Shown: piece by piece, positions 44,130 to 56,126 of the stretch
How positions within the stretch are numbered: position 1 is the first letter of the stretch
Layout of the letters: the number at the start of each line of letters is the position of its first letter
Origin: Zeugodacus cucurbitae
Taxonomy: Eukaryota; Arthropoda; Insecta; Diptera; Tephritidae
Assembly: GCF_028554725.1 (NCBI RefSeq)
Contig: NC_071670.1
Span: 19,162,001-19,226,000, forward strand
Direction of reading: 5' to 3'
DNA: 64,000 bases
The notes under the pieces: generated by a model
Databases searched by the model: none
What the model was told of the DNA's origin: nothing
The model's input: only the letters and a program-made list of their open reading frames with translations
Translations under genes and position numbers: made by a program

Positions 44130-44300
44130 ATGAGTTAACACCTTCCTTGCCTCCCTCCCAGTGAATGGCGTTCTTTCTGGATACTGTAGCAGATTAAACT
44201 CTTACTTATCCAGACTGAACCCCGACATTCAGAATATATGTCCTTCATGCAATGAACCCCCGCATTCCTGGAACTCTCGTTAAATGACCTCGACGACAAC
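44130..44300 (+). pseudogene. LINE C-terminal fragment with zinc-knuckle-like motif
   Basis: The frame reads LNSYLSRLNPDIQNICPSCN followed by EPPH, the Cys/His motif found near the C-terminus of jockey-type ORF2 proteins. It breaks immediately afterward. A short relic lying just left of the TTAA-flanked element. Confidence 0.6.
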
Positions 44301-44409
44301 TACACTTGTGATTTCCGTTACAACAGGGCTGGATAATGAGTCAAGAAAAACACCCGAAGTAATCAAAACGTTCACGTAAATCCAATATAGCCACATTTTA
44401 ATCGGTTAA

Positions 44410-45144
44410 GGGGTTATATACAGTTAAACGGCCGAAAAAAAGTGAATTTTCTAGAATTTTTTCTGAGAAAACTTTTTAATTTATTGATCCAAAAATTTAT
44501 ACACATATTATGGTATCTTTTAACTAAGTCTTAAAATAGACTTAGTACTAGTAAAAATATTTATTTGAAAAAGAGCTACAGCTGATCTCCAGGAGCTCCT
44601 CTCAAAAAAGACGTTTTGCGGTGACCAATATATCTCGGAACTGGATCATCCGAAATTAAAAAACCAAACAGATTTCGTTAAAATAATGTTAAATCTAGTA
44701 ATTAATCGAAGGAATAAGCAAAATAAAATTTTTTGACAAAATGGCGGTTTCTCAAAAAAAAAAATCGATTCTTCACCGAAATTTCGGCCTTAAATTGTTT
44801 ATAAAAAAAAAATATTTATCGGAGAGAAAAAATCTTCGATTTATTACTAAAAAATATATTTAAGAAGGTCGTGTTAAAATTTGAGACTAATCGGTCCAGC
44901 CGTTTTCGAGTAATGTTGGTCACCGACTTTGAAAACACCATTTTGAGAAAAACGCGTTTAAAGTTTGGACCTTGTACTTCCAAGCACTCTGAAACGCCTT
45001 TTCAAATTTTTCATTTGCTTGTAACTTTGAAAATATTCACCGGAACGATATGAAATTTTCTGTGTGTATTCTTAAATATATGTACATTAAGAAAATGAAA
45101 TAAAAAAAATCGATTTTTTGAAAATTCTAACTGTATATAACCCC
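44410..45144. mobile_element. 735-bp TTAA-flanked non-autonomous element
   Basis: Exact TTAA at 44406-44409 and 45145-45148 flanks 17-bp perfect terminal inverted repeats, GGGGTTATATACAGTTA (44410-44426) and its complement (45128-45144). A TTAA target is the hallmark of the piggyBac superfamily, though the GGGG terminus differs from classical CCC-starting ends, so superfamily assignment is tentative. The interior is AT-rich with a 60-codon open frame (44871-45053) that I do not recognise and do not consider a transposase. Confidence 0.85.
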
Positions 45145-45184
45145 TTAAGGAAGGTTATATCGACCATACAAAATTGCTTGCATG

Positions 45185-46924
45185 TATGTATGTAATTGGC
45201 GTTGAACCGTTTAGCCGGTTATAGCCGAATCGATGAGAGAGCGCCACTCCTCTCTTTCCTTCGCTGTTCGGCGCCAGTTGGAGATTCCAAGATCGCTCTC
45301 CACCTAGTCCCTCCAACGGCGGAGTGGAGGCCTTCCCCTTCCTCGGCTTCCTCCGGCGAGTACTGCATCGAACACTTTCAGAGCAAGAGTGTTTTCGTCC
45401 ATTCGGACAACATGACCTAGTCAGTGTAGCCGCTGTCTTTTTATTCGCTGAACTATGTCAATGTCGTTGTATAACTCGTACAGCTCATCGTTCCAACGTC
45501 TGCGGTATTCGCCGTTGCCAATGTTCTGAGGACCATAAATCTTGCGCAAAATTTTTCTCTCGACAACTCCTAGTTTCGTCTCATCTGATGTTGACATCGT
45601 CCAAGCTTCTGCACCATAAAGCAGGACGGGAATGATAAGCGGCTTGTAGAGTTTGATTTGGTTCGTCGAGAGAGGACTTTACTTTTCAATTGCCTACTCA
45701 TTCCAAAGTAGCACCTGTTGGCAAGAGTGAATCTGCGCTGGATTTCGAGGCTGACATTGTTCGTGTTGTTGATGCTGGTTCCCAGGTATACGAAATTATC
45801 TACGACTTCGAAGTTATGACTGTCAACAGTGACGTGGGAGCCAAGACGCGAATGCGCCGACTGTTTGCTTGATGACAGGGGATATTTCGTCTTGTCCTCA
45901 TTCACCTCCAGACCCATTCGCATCGCCTCCTTATCCAGGCGGGAAAAAGCAGAACAAACGGCGCGGTTGTTGCTTCCGATGATATCAATATCATCGGCGT
46001 ACGCCAGCAGCTGGACAGTCTTATAGAAGATTGTACCTTCTCTATTTAGCTCTGCAGCTCGTATAATTTTTTCCAGCATCGAGTTAAAGAAGTCACACGA
46101 TAGTGAGTCACCTTGTCTGAAACCTCGTTTGGTATCGAACGCCTCGGAGGGGTCCTTCCCAATCACGGAGCTTTTGGTGTTGCTCAACGTCAAATTACAC
46201 AGCCGTATTAGTTTTGCGGGGATACCAAATTCAGACATCGCGGCGTAAACGCAGCTCCTTTTCGTGCTGTCGAAAGCAGCTTTAAAATCGACAAAAAAGG
46301 TGGTGTGTGTTGATGCTTCTCCAAGATTTGGCGCATGGTGAATATCTGGTCAGTTGTGGATTTTCCAGGTCTAAAGCCACACTGATAAGGGCCAATCAGT
46401 TTGTTGACGATGGGCTTTAGTCTTTCACACTGTACGCTCGATAGAACCTTGTAGGCGATATTTAGGAGGCTTATCCCACGGTAATTGGCGCAGATTGTGG
46501 GATCTCCCTTTTTATGGATTGGGCAGAGCACACTGAGATTCCAATAGTCAGGCATGCTTTCTTCCGACCATATTTTACAAAGAAGCTGATGCATGCACCT
46601 TATCAGTTCTTCGCCGCCGTATTTGAATAGCTCGGCCGGTAATCTATCGGCCCACGCCGCTTTATTGTTCTTCTGGCGGGTAATTGCTATTCGAATTTCT
46701 TCATCGTGGGGAAATGGAACATCTGTTCCATCGTCATCGATTGGGGAATCGGGTTCGCCATCTCCTGGTGTTGTACTTTCACTGCCATTCAGCAGGTCGG
46801 AGAAGTGTTCCCTCCATAATCCCAGTATGCCCTGGAAATCGGTTACCAAATTACCACCTTGGTCTCTACATGAGATTGCTTGCATATCGAAGCATAAAAA
46901 GCCGTCCGCCATTGAACGAAGCAC
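45185..46924 (-). mobile_element. 5'-truncated non-LTR retrotransposon (LINE), broken reverse transcriptase
   Basis: Reading leftward from 46924: a pre-RT region, fingers-palm motifs (CPIHKKGDPTICANYRGISL, then GFRPGKSTTDQIFTMRQI), a frameshift near 46300, then GFRQGDSLSC and the catalytic LLAYADDIDIIG box. The thumb region and a C-terminal basic segment continue to a stop near 45230. A second frame change near 45600 separates the last part. The 3' end carries a short (TACA)n-like tail at about 45180-45195. The element is 5'-truncated, as LINE insertions usually are. Clade not assigned. Confidence 0.88.
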
Positions 46925-49696
46925 AATTTATTGCGCCCTACTAATCACCTACAATTTACACATTGTAATAGGTCACGGATTGCTTCAGAATGTATACGGT
47001 CTAGAGACCGCACACCTTTAACCACTACATCAGAGGCTCTAGATAGTAATGATGGACGAAAATATAATCTTTAGTCGTATAAAATCCTATTCAATTCGTA
47101 AATATAATCGGAGTTAAAGAAATATATATAAGGCTACATCTCATTTCTCACATGGAAATTGAAAACAATATTGTATTTATTTTATTTTGAATTATGGTAT
47201 TTATTAATTTAGTAAACATAAAATTAATAATTGTATGCATTCTTTTGTATATTTAAATATACTTATATAAAAGTAACTACTCAATATAGTTTCTTGTATT
47301 GTTATTTTATTAACTTTGCTTAATTTTTTGCGTTTTTTGCTTTTTCTCGTGTTTTTTTATATTTTTTTCTTTCTTCACTTTACTTTACTTTACTTTACGT
47401 TAATTTTTTACCATTAATTATCATAATTAATAATAATTAAGTATTAATTTTTATGTGTATTGTAATTAAATTGTATGCATTTATGCTGATTTACCTTCTG
47501 CTTTAACGCCTTTTTGGTTTGTGTACAAAATTGTTGTTTATGCATTAATAAATGTTTTTTTGTTTTAGTTTGTTTTTTACTCTTCTTCAACTTTTACTTT
47601 TATATATTTGCTTTGCTTTTGAAATTTCGCAAATTTTTCATTTATTCAATTGTTTTTTCATTGCCTCTAATTTTGGAAGAAATTAAAAAAGAAAATAACA
47701 AAGCAGAATTCTTTTTATTATAACAAAAACGCTATGCAAACATGCATAAATAAGTAGATATAAAGTTAAAAAATATATATATATATGTATTTATATATAT
47801 GTATGTGTGTAAATAATAATCCAGAGATAACAATAGTGCAAAGTCGATGATTAGATAAATTAAAAGGGACAGTCGCAAAAAATGGAACGGATTTGTAGAT
47901 ATCGATAGTGGGACACAAGGTTTCGAAGGATTTTTGGGTTCGAATATGCGGAGGAGTATATATAAATTTCAAATCGGAAAACGGTTGTCCAGTCGGATAT
48001 TATAATTAGCTTAATTTAAACAATTTCTTATAATTGAACTGTTGATACGAGTTGCAGTGTATGGTTGTGTATAAATCATACTTAGTAAAACTAAGAAAAA
48101 TAAGCTGATGAACGGATCGTGTTGTTGATTGGTTGTCGAAATATATCAGCGTTTATTTGAGTAGTGTTGAGTTTGGCAAAAGCAAAACTGGAGTTGGAGG
48201 GAAATTTACGTAATATTCTGAGGCGCGCGAATGTATTCGATATTGTAATATGTATTATGAAATATTTATTGGCAAACGTGTTTATACTTTGGTAGCTCAA
48301 AAATCTCAATGTATATTACCATGTGGAAAATATGATTTTCGAAGAGGTAAGCTGAAACTAGCAAGCTATAACTTATAAAAACGTTTTTCTTATTCAATCT
48401 TTTCTTCACTTTGTTCTTGAGAAAAGTTATAGTTTCCACTTGCAATCAACTTTTCACACCTTGCGATAAATCGCTTGTTTTGGACAAATTTTCTCGAGTA
48501 CTCTGTTTCTTTGTATTATTATTAACGCTTAGTACCAATTATATGTGTAGTTTTTGCATATATATATATATGTATATATAAAATGTGTCGCCCTCTTGCA
48601 AGTACCTTTGTTGAAAGTTTTATATCATGGTATTTCAATTAATGTAATTTCCTGTTATGTATGCTTGTGTTTATTATTTAATATGTGTAGCGCTTTATTA
48701 TTACTTTGCCTTTTTGTCTAATCTGAGGAGGGAAGAGGTTTATATTTATTTTTTACTGCTCTTACTACCTCGTAATTTTAGTTTTATAAATTTACGCAAA
48801 TATTTCCTTCGTATTGCTTTTGCTCCTTCTTTCATTCGCTTTTAGTTGTCTGCGGTAGCCTACAGTTCTATAATATATAAGTATAAGTATTAGTACGTTT
48901 ATTTTAAATATATTCTTAAAATAGGCTTTTATATTTTGCAGCTTGCTTTGTATTGAGTTTTAAATTAATCAGTTTTTGTAGCATTACGCCTTTTTATTTT
49001 AAAATATCTAGTTTTTAATTCCATGTAATTTCGTTTTTAAATCAACGCCGTCATTCGCTTGGCCGTCACAAGTTATTTATGTTCAGTTATATCCGCTGTC
49101 GCCACGAACCACGCGCCACTTCAATTTCTCTATTATCAAATCCACCAGACTTTACTAGGCCTGCTAGCTATTTGCAATACAAGTCTTTTTATAAACTCAC
49201 TCGCGCCCGTTTGCTTTGCCGTGTACCCGCTCTTCTGAAATCAACTTGGCTTTTGCTCTCAGTCGCTGCCGAATCCTTCCATTAACGCATTAGTTCAACT
49301 TATTTTTTAGTAAATTTATTTTAATTATTTATTTGAGAGTTTTTCTCCTTTTGCACAATTACTTTTTGTTCAAATGTTTTTTTGTTTTTATTTTCAATTC
49401 GCACGGTTTTTCTCCTTGTCTGCTTGTTATCAAATATACTTTTTCCTTTTTATTTTCACTTCCATTTCCGCAAAAAAATGTCACTTAAGAAAAAATTAAA
49501 TGTTCTATTTTGGATTTTTACGTTTGCTGTTGTCGCTGTTTGTATCGTTTTTATCATATAATGTTTTTTACGCTAATCTTAGCAATTTATATTGTAGTTT
49601 AATTCTTCGTCTGTTGGCCTTTCGGTTTGCTGCTTTATATTTTCTTTCTTTCTATTTGCATTTATATGAAAAAAACAATTCTCTTCTACTGGCTCT
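46925..49696 (-). other. eIF4H 3' UTR and T-rich downstream DNA
   Basis: 2.8 kb on the + strand that is very rich in T, equivalent to A-rich sequence 3' of eIF4H on its own strand. The sequence TTTTATT (AATAAAA on the minus strand) appears from about 49391 downward. A (CTTTA)n run lies at about 47376-47398. No gene was recognised, and the open frames are low-complexity. Confidence 0.4.
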
Positions 49697-52303
49697 TTAG
49701 TCATCTACCTCTTCGTCATGCTCCTTAGTATCATTTTGTTGCAACTCTTTTAACTTTTCTTCACGAGGTTTGGCATTGCCAAAGATCGCGGCCGACTGTT
49801 TAGTCTCTGCCAATGCATTGATTGGCGCTTGTATGGTCCGTGGCTTTAGATTTAGCCGTGGCCTCTCGCTATCATCTACAAAATAGTAAATAGAAAATTG
49901 TAAAATTATTTATATTAAAGCAACCATAAGAAACTTCTCAAATTTGTAAATTTCATTTAATGGCCAGAAACAGAAAATCAAGTATGTTTTTTACTCACCT
50001 ATACTGCCTAACGGGGCAGCTGCCGGTGCGGGTCTATCATTATGAGTAGGATTGAAGTTGGAGCGCTCGCGATCACGTTCTCCTCTATTCCTACTGAAAT
50101 TATTGTAGCGATCGTTTCCTCCATCCCTACTTTGAGCGCCGAAACTTCCTTCACGTTGATTACGGTCATGATTTCGCTCGAAGCGATCATCATTGTTGAA
50201 ATTTCCGTACCGGCCCCTATTCGCTGGACGATCTAAAACATCACGAATTTAAAATGTTAAAAAACTAATTAACAAAGTATTATATATTAAGCAATAGAGT
50301 GCAAAATTAATAAATTTAAATTTTGCATGCGGTGATTTTTGTCCAAAAATTTCAAAAGAAATACGCATACGAATAGTGGATTTGGAGAGGCAACTACGGG
50401 TGTTGTACGAATAGTTGTTGGTTGTGGGGCAAAGCTGGAACAAGGTTCTTAATAAAATTAATAAGCGTTATTTTAATAAGTGAGTTGTTATAATATAAAG
50501 AATGTAGGCAGAATATGTTTGGTGTTTGTCATTTTTACATTTTTGGTGAATTCTACATTAAGGTTTGAAAATGTAGTATGATGTTCCATTCTTTATTTCC
50601 TACAGACTTTATTTACCATTGTATCCTCTATTCATGCCACCACCACCACCGCTGCCGCCGCCTCCGCCGCGATTTCTATCGTTGTGACCATAATTATCAT
50701 TGTACGAACCTCTACTATCGCCGCGATTACCACCACCGGCACCACCGCCTCCTCCACGATTAAATTGATGATTACCGCCTCCGGCACCACCTCCTGAAGA
50801 GCCACCTTGTCTTGGCGGGCCCCGTTTGTTAAAACCACCACCACCACCAGCACCTCCTCTACAAAATACATGAAGGAGAAAAAGGAACTGTAAGCATCAT
50901 ATATACATTATAGGTTGAGACTATCTAACCGTTCGTTTTTCCTGCGATCAGCTATATCGATCCTAAGCGGCGCGGATAAGTCGTCCAATTTGATTCGTCC
51001 ATCGCATTCCAAGGCGCGTTCCAAATTCTCCAAAGTTTCGAATTCAACATAGCAAAAACCTTTGAATTGGTCCGTTTCCCGGTCTTTAACCAAACGTACA
51101 TTTTTTACCTCAAAATCTTGAAATATTTTTATAACATCTCCTTGTACTAGCCCTTGTGGCAAGTTTCCGACGTACGCAATAAATGGAGGTTCCGTTGGCA
51201 ATTGCTTTCCCGGACGATCGCCATAGTTTCTTTAGAATACAATTAAGAGGTATAAATAAATATATAAAGTAATGTCTATTTGAAATAAGTATACTTTCAT
51301 AAACTTAAAAAATTAAAAAGTAAAAAAATTAAAAATTTCTCAATTGCCAATCTAAGGGCAAATCATGTAAATGTAATTAATGAGAAGTTTCACGACTAAA
51401 TATGTTTATTAATATTTCATAAATATATACTTATTTATATATGTATATATATATACGCAGTATATTATGTAACAAATAAAACACACAGTGAATATATAAC
51501 GATCGCTTGTAGATATTTTTAATAAATTACTAATTCAATTATGAAAACCGGCATAGTTTCGTTCACAGTTAATAGTCAATAAATACGAATGAGCACGTTT
51601 TATTGAAAATATCCTAACTGGATCTGTTGTGGTATGTCAGTGCCCATATACATAGCATATAATGTAGCATTAAATATGTATATATATAATTAAAAGGATT
51701 TTTTGTGTGTTCTAGTCAAATCGGCGTCACCATAACCTCAGCCGACGACGTCACCTATCCCACCTCTAAACCTTTAGACCAGCCTAAACATTGCTGCGGT
51801 GACGTCGGGCAAATGCCGATTGCGATGCGCGTTTTTTTGACATTTAGTGGGTTCACTATGTTTTGCACATGCTCCACAAATCTTTTCTATTCACATCGAC
51901 TACAACCTAGAATTTTTTCAGAGAAGTATAGTCTTTATTCTACAAGCATTATTAATTTTTACTCCGCGCGCCTTTTAATTAATATTTATGTGCTCAATTT
52001 ACTCATCCATGCTTCTTGATTTAGATGACTATATGTCACTATATAATTACTCGCCGTGCGTGCTCGTCAAAGTCGTAGTCTTTTCTCTACTTCTTTCTAT
52101 CCGTCGTCAATGTGAAAATATATATAAAAGTTCTTTCCGGGTTTTCCTATTATTTTGGTACTTTCTAACTTAATTTAATATCAATTGTATAAATAATAAA
52201 CTTTAAAACACTTTTTTACAAATTTAAATACACAAAACTGTTTATAAATAGATGTTTTTTAAAATATTTACCTAGCGTGATCAAAACCAGCTCTTCCAGC
52301 CAT
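49697..52303 (-). CDS. eIF4H: Translation initiation factor eIF4H/eIF4B-like RRM protein
   Basis: Five exons on the minus strand: 52303-52272, 51229-50930, 50858-50617, 50232-49999 and 49875-49697, giving 328 residues, with phases closing throughout. Exon 1 encodes only MAGRAGFDHA. A single RRM spans about residues 27-104, with RNP2 AYVGNL (29-34) and RNP1 KGFCYVEF (67-74). Exon 3 is a Gly/Arg-rich low-complexity segment, exon 4 is Asn/Arg-rich, and the last exon ends in the eIF4B-type motif RPRLNLKPRTIQAP...AAIFGNAKPREEKL with an acidic tail. The family stimulates eIF4A helicase during ribosome recruitment in the cytoplasm. The architecture matches Drosophila eIF4H1 (formerly Rbp2) better than the larger eIF4B. 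A 1-kb first intron contains an inverted ACGTCACC pair. The gene shares its upstream region with eIF2alpha. Confidence 0.92.
51746..51807. repeat. Inverted ACGTCACC pair in eIF4H intron 1
   Basis: CGACGTCACC (51746-51755) and its exact reverse complement GGTGACGTCG (51798-51807) form a 10-bp stem with a 42-base loop. A third CGTCACC copy is at 51725-51731. Each arm contains a CRE/ATF half-site-like TGACGTC word. Confidence 0.7.
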
Positions 52304-53770
52304 GTTTTATTTTTTCAAAATGGTCTAAGCGAAAGATGTCCGTCCCAGTTAAGGCGAATTTCTTTTCTACCTTGTACGTTTACACTTCTTCGCTGTCAAA
52401 GTATGCGCCCAAAGCACACGTGATATCTCTTTTGCACCTACGTAACCGCCGTTCAACGAACTATCAAAACAAAACGAATTGATCCGCGTTACACTGCTGT
52501 ACTCTTGTTGGCTAGCAAAGTGTTTTGGCCACTCCAACGCTATTGAGCAACAGAGATGGCAATATTTATCAATGCAACACGTTTGCGTACACCGGCCGCT
52601 GCACTAACTATGCTACAAATAATTCAAATTATGTGAATGCACGTAGTAAATTGTAACCAATATACTGTTTTTGTTTACGATCAACCGCTTGCTCCGTCCA
52701 CCTACTCTTTACAAAAACTTTTGTTGCACTGAAATTTTTCACTTTTCCGGGTTTTTATTTGCCAATCTCTGAATCTCTGCTCTCCACTCACATTCACTGC
52801 ACTCGCGCAAAGCGCACGTCAAATTTTTGCGTTTGTTTCTACGAAATTTTGCTGCTTTTACCGCTTCACTACTATGGAAATAATTCAATAGATTTTTTAT
52901 GTGATAAAATACGATATGTGGAATTAGGTACGTCTGAAGGAATTCAATATGCCGATTTTATTGATCGTTGCTTTGATTTTGACGTATTTTTTCAAACGAA
53001 AAGTGTTTTTTCTTCGACTTTGTTATATGTATGTGTATACTGTTGTTTTCAACTTCTCTTGCTGACAGCATGAAACAAATATAGTTATTAAACTGTAATG
53101 ACAGTCAGTGCCTGAAAAGCCGAAGGATGGAATGAAAATGAAAATCACAAAATTGTGCCAAATTTTTGCACGCCATCGGCATTTCAGTGATGCCAGAGGG
53201 AACGAAAGTTATTAAAACGTTTTAATGCTTAAACATTGTGAATAGCTACACCAGTAACGAGTACTATTTGGAATTTTCAGATAAATTATTATTTTTCTTT
53301 GGAATCCACTTTAAAAAATTCTTTTGAAAAACATTTGCAATGTCAAAAAATATAAATTCTGTATGAACGTAGGCAAAAGATTTATGACGAAATTTCACCA
53401 AGCAAATAAATACGCTTACTATGCTATACTATAATTATAATATAATTAAATATCGATTAGTGCATATTATTTCATGCACTATACCAAACATATTCTTGCT
53501 AATAAATATGTAATAACAAAATATATTTCCAGCACTTAAAATACCGATATGGTGACCTTGTGATATTCAGAGGCTGGTGCAGAAAGAAGATTTGATAAAT
53601 GTCAAATGTACAAGCCGATTTTTTGACGTTTTCTGACATTTTCCTTTCGCACACCTATTACTCTAAAAGTGTACACGTTTTTGCTGCAAATTTCAAGAAA
53701 TCGAAGTTTGAGCTTTAATTTAGTAAAATTTCATTAGAAATATCTAAAATATTAAGAACATATTACGAAA
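52304..53770. promoter_or_regulatory. Shared divergent promoter region of eIF4H and eIF2alpha
   Basis: 1.47 kb between two divergent start codons. The part nearest eIF4H (52330-52830) is notably richer in GC than its surroundings, as expected for a housekeeping promoter and 5' UTR. No TATA box was seen next to either gene. Several ATCGAT/CGATA words occur (for example near 53453). The exact start sites cannot be read. Confidence 0.5.
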
Positions 53771-54856
53771 ATGGCGTTGACTTCACGTTTTTATAGCGAA
53801 AAATATCCCGAAGTTGAAGATGTTGTAATGGTGAATGTGTTATCCATAGCTGAAATGGGTGCATACGTCCATCTGCTAGAGTACAACAACATAGAAGGAA
53901 TGATTCTGTTGTCAGAGTTGTCTCGTCGTCGTATTCGTTCCATTAATAAATTGATTCGCGTTGGCAAAACCGAACCTGTTGTAGTGATACGTGTAGACAA
54001 AGAGAAAGGTTACATTGACTTGTCCAAGCGTCGTGTATCAGCGGAGGATGTTGAGAAGTGCTCTGAACGTTTCGCAAAAGCAAAGGCGGTGAATTCTCTA
54101 CTAAGACACGTAGCCGATATTCTTGAGTATGACTCAAGTGAAAAATTAGAAGAGCTGTACTTGAAAACGGCTTGGCATTTTGAGAAAAAATATAATAGCA
54201 AGACAGTTGCTTACGATATCTTCAAACAATCCGTCACAGATCCATCTGTATTCGATGAGTGTGGTTTAGATGAACACACCAAGGAAGTGCTCTTGAACAA
54301 CATTAAGCGTAAGCTGGTTTCACCAACTGTGAAAATCCGTGCTGATATTGAATGCTCATGCTATGGCTATGAGGGTATAGATGCAGTTAAAGCTGCATTA
54401 AAGACAGGTCTGGATTTGAGTACAGAAGAATTACCTGTACGCATCAACTTGATTGCGCCTCCTTTGTAAGTATTTTAAAATGATATAAAAATACAAACAA
54501 TGCTTAAACTTTATTAATTCAGGTATGTAATGACAACGTCTACAACTAAAAAAGCCGAAGGATTGAAAGCGCTTGAGACAGCAATCGAAAATATACGCAA
54601 TAAGATAATTGAATCGGAAGGCGAATTCAAAGTAATAATGCCACCAAAACTTGTTACGGCTATTGATGAAGCTGATTTGGCTCGTCGGCTGGAGCGGGCA
54701 GAAGCTGAGAATCAAGAAGTGGGTGGAGACGATGATGAAGATGCGGATGGTGACCAAGAAGGCATGCAATTCGATCCAGAAAAGGAATTCAATCACAGAG
54801 GTGATCGTGCCGTTGCTCAGAATGATAACGAAGAAGAAGATGATGATGAAGAGTAG
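53771..54856 (+). CDS. eIF2alpha: Eukaryotic translation initiation factor 2 subunit alpha
   Basis: Two exons, 53771-54465 and 54523-54856 (57-base intron), giving 342 residues, the usual length of the fly protein. This is the regulatory subunit of the eIF2 ternary complex that brings initiator Met-tRNA to the 40S subunit. An N-terminal S1 domain spans roughly residues 15-90 ([19 protein letters not shown]). The kinase-recognised loop [13 protein letters not shown] places the phosphorylated serine at position 51 counting Met as 1. The helical domain and the alpha/beta C-terminal domain follow, and the tail is acidic ([11 protein letters not shown]). The start is the first ATG of the frame, preceded by CGAAA. 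Essentially every landmark of the family is intact, so it should be fully functional and subject to stress control by GCN2/PERK-type kinases (family knowledge). Confidence 0.97.
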
Positions 54857-56126
54857 AAAGAGATACACGTATAGTTATTTCCAGCGTTTAGACACCACTT
54901 GGTCTATTTACAAGTTTGTCGCAAGCAGTAAACAAACAAAAACCATCATTCTTTTACAACCGAAAAGGCAATTTTGATAAAATATAGTTTATGTAATTAC
55001 TAAAGCGTTTAAAGAATATGGCACAATATTTTTTAAATAAATTACTCAAGAACAAATAAACGGAGATCGTTATTTTCGGCACATAAATATGTTTGTAACC
55101 AAGATTTTGGAGGCGCGCTTAATATAAACTCGATTTCTAATTATATAGCATAAAACATGAGATAAATTTGATAGGTATATTATATGAGGTATAAAAATCT
55201 GGTCTAAGAAATATTGGAATTCATTTTACTCTGCTCTAACAACAGAGAGTGGAGTCCCATTTCCTTGTCATAAAATTTCTGGAATTGGAATTCTCGAATA
55301 ATAGTAACAGATATGATAGGAATACGTTTTAATATAAAACCAAAAAAATATTTTATTTTATATTTTAATCTAGTCTCGAAACTACTTAACTTAATAAAAA
55401 GCACTTTTTTACACTCTTTTGGCTGGTTCAATCCATGTGAAAGATTTCAAACACAATTTTCAGATGTTTTGGTTTGCTCAAATTTCATCTATTTATTATT
55501 AAGTAATTTCATATTACTTATTGCTGTGCTACTTTTTCCCTTTACAAACCCTTTTTCGTACACCATAAATTGTAACGGAAAAATCCGGTTCTCTTACGAA
55601 ACTAGTCCCAAAATATTTAAGTTATAAAAGTATGATATTTTACATTCACACAAAATTTCAATGAAATGTCGACCTTTACTGCTGTTTCCTTTGTTTATTT
55701 TATCGGGTGTGTGGGTTTTATCGGTTCCAACTTTTATGCATATGTATATGATGATGTTTGCCCACAAATCCGCCACATTCCTTGTCCATTGCCGTGTGTA
55801 TAAAATAAGAAATGCTCTAGCCTGAGGTAGTTTGAATGTTATGGTAGGCTTAATTCATTATTAAAGCGTACGCCTTATTTATAATTGTTGTCGCTGTTTG
55901 TAATTCGTATCATTATTTTGTCAGCAGACGATATTTTTGCGCAAAAACTTACATTTATATACGTATGTAAGTGTATATACTATGTATGTATGTGGAAAAT
56001 TGTGGCATGGATAAATCGCTAAATTTTAATATTTTTTGCTTAGAATTAGGTATATCGTTTAATTTTATTGTTGCTTCTTCTATTAGTGTTCAGGGCGGCG
56101 ACAGTGCTGACGACGCCAACGTCTTC
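54857..56126. other. Convergent 3' region between eIF2alpha and rngo
   Basis: It holds the two 3' UTRs. The eIF2alpha hexamers lie at 55036-55060. Reading the minus strand, AATAAA-like words occur near 55690-55700 and 55345-55352 for rngo. No other gene was seen, and the open frames here are short and AT-driven. Confidence 0.5.
55036..55060 (+). terminator. eIF2alpha: Polyadenylation hexamers of eIF2alpha
   Basis: AATAAA occurs at 55036-55041 and again at 55055-55060, about 180-200 bases past the stop codon. They are the nearest candidates and imply a short 3' UTR that ends before the convergent rngo transcript. Confidence 0.55.

Noticed and set aside
45196..47021. Several + strand open frames over 60 codons
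   Set aside because: They lie antisense to the LINE reverse transcriptase and show no protein similarity of their own.
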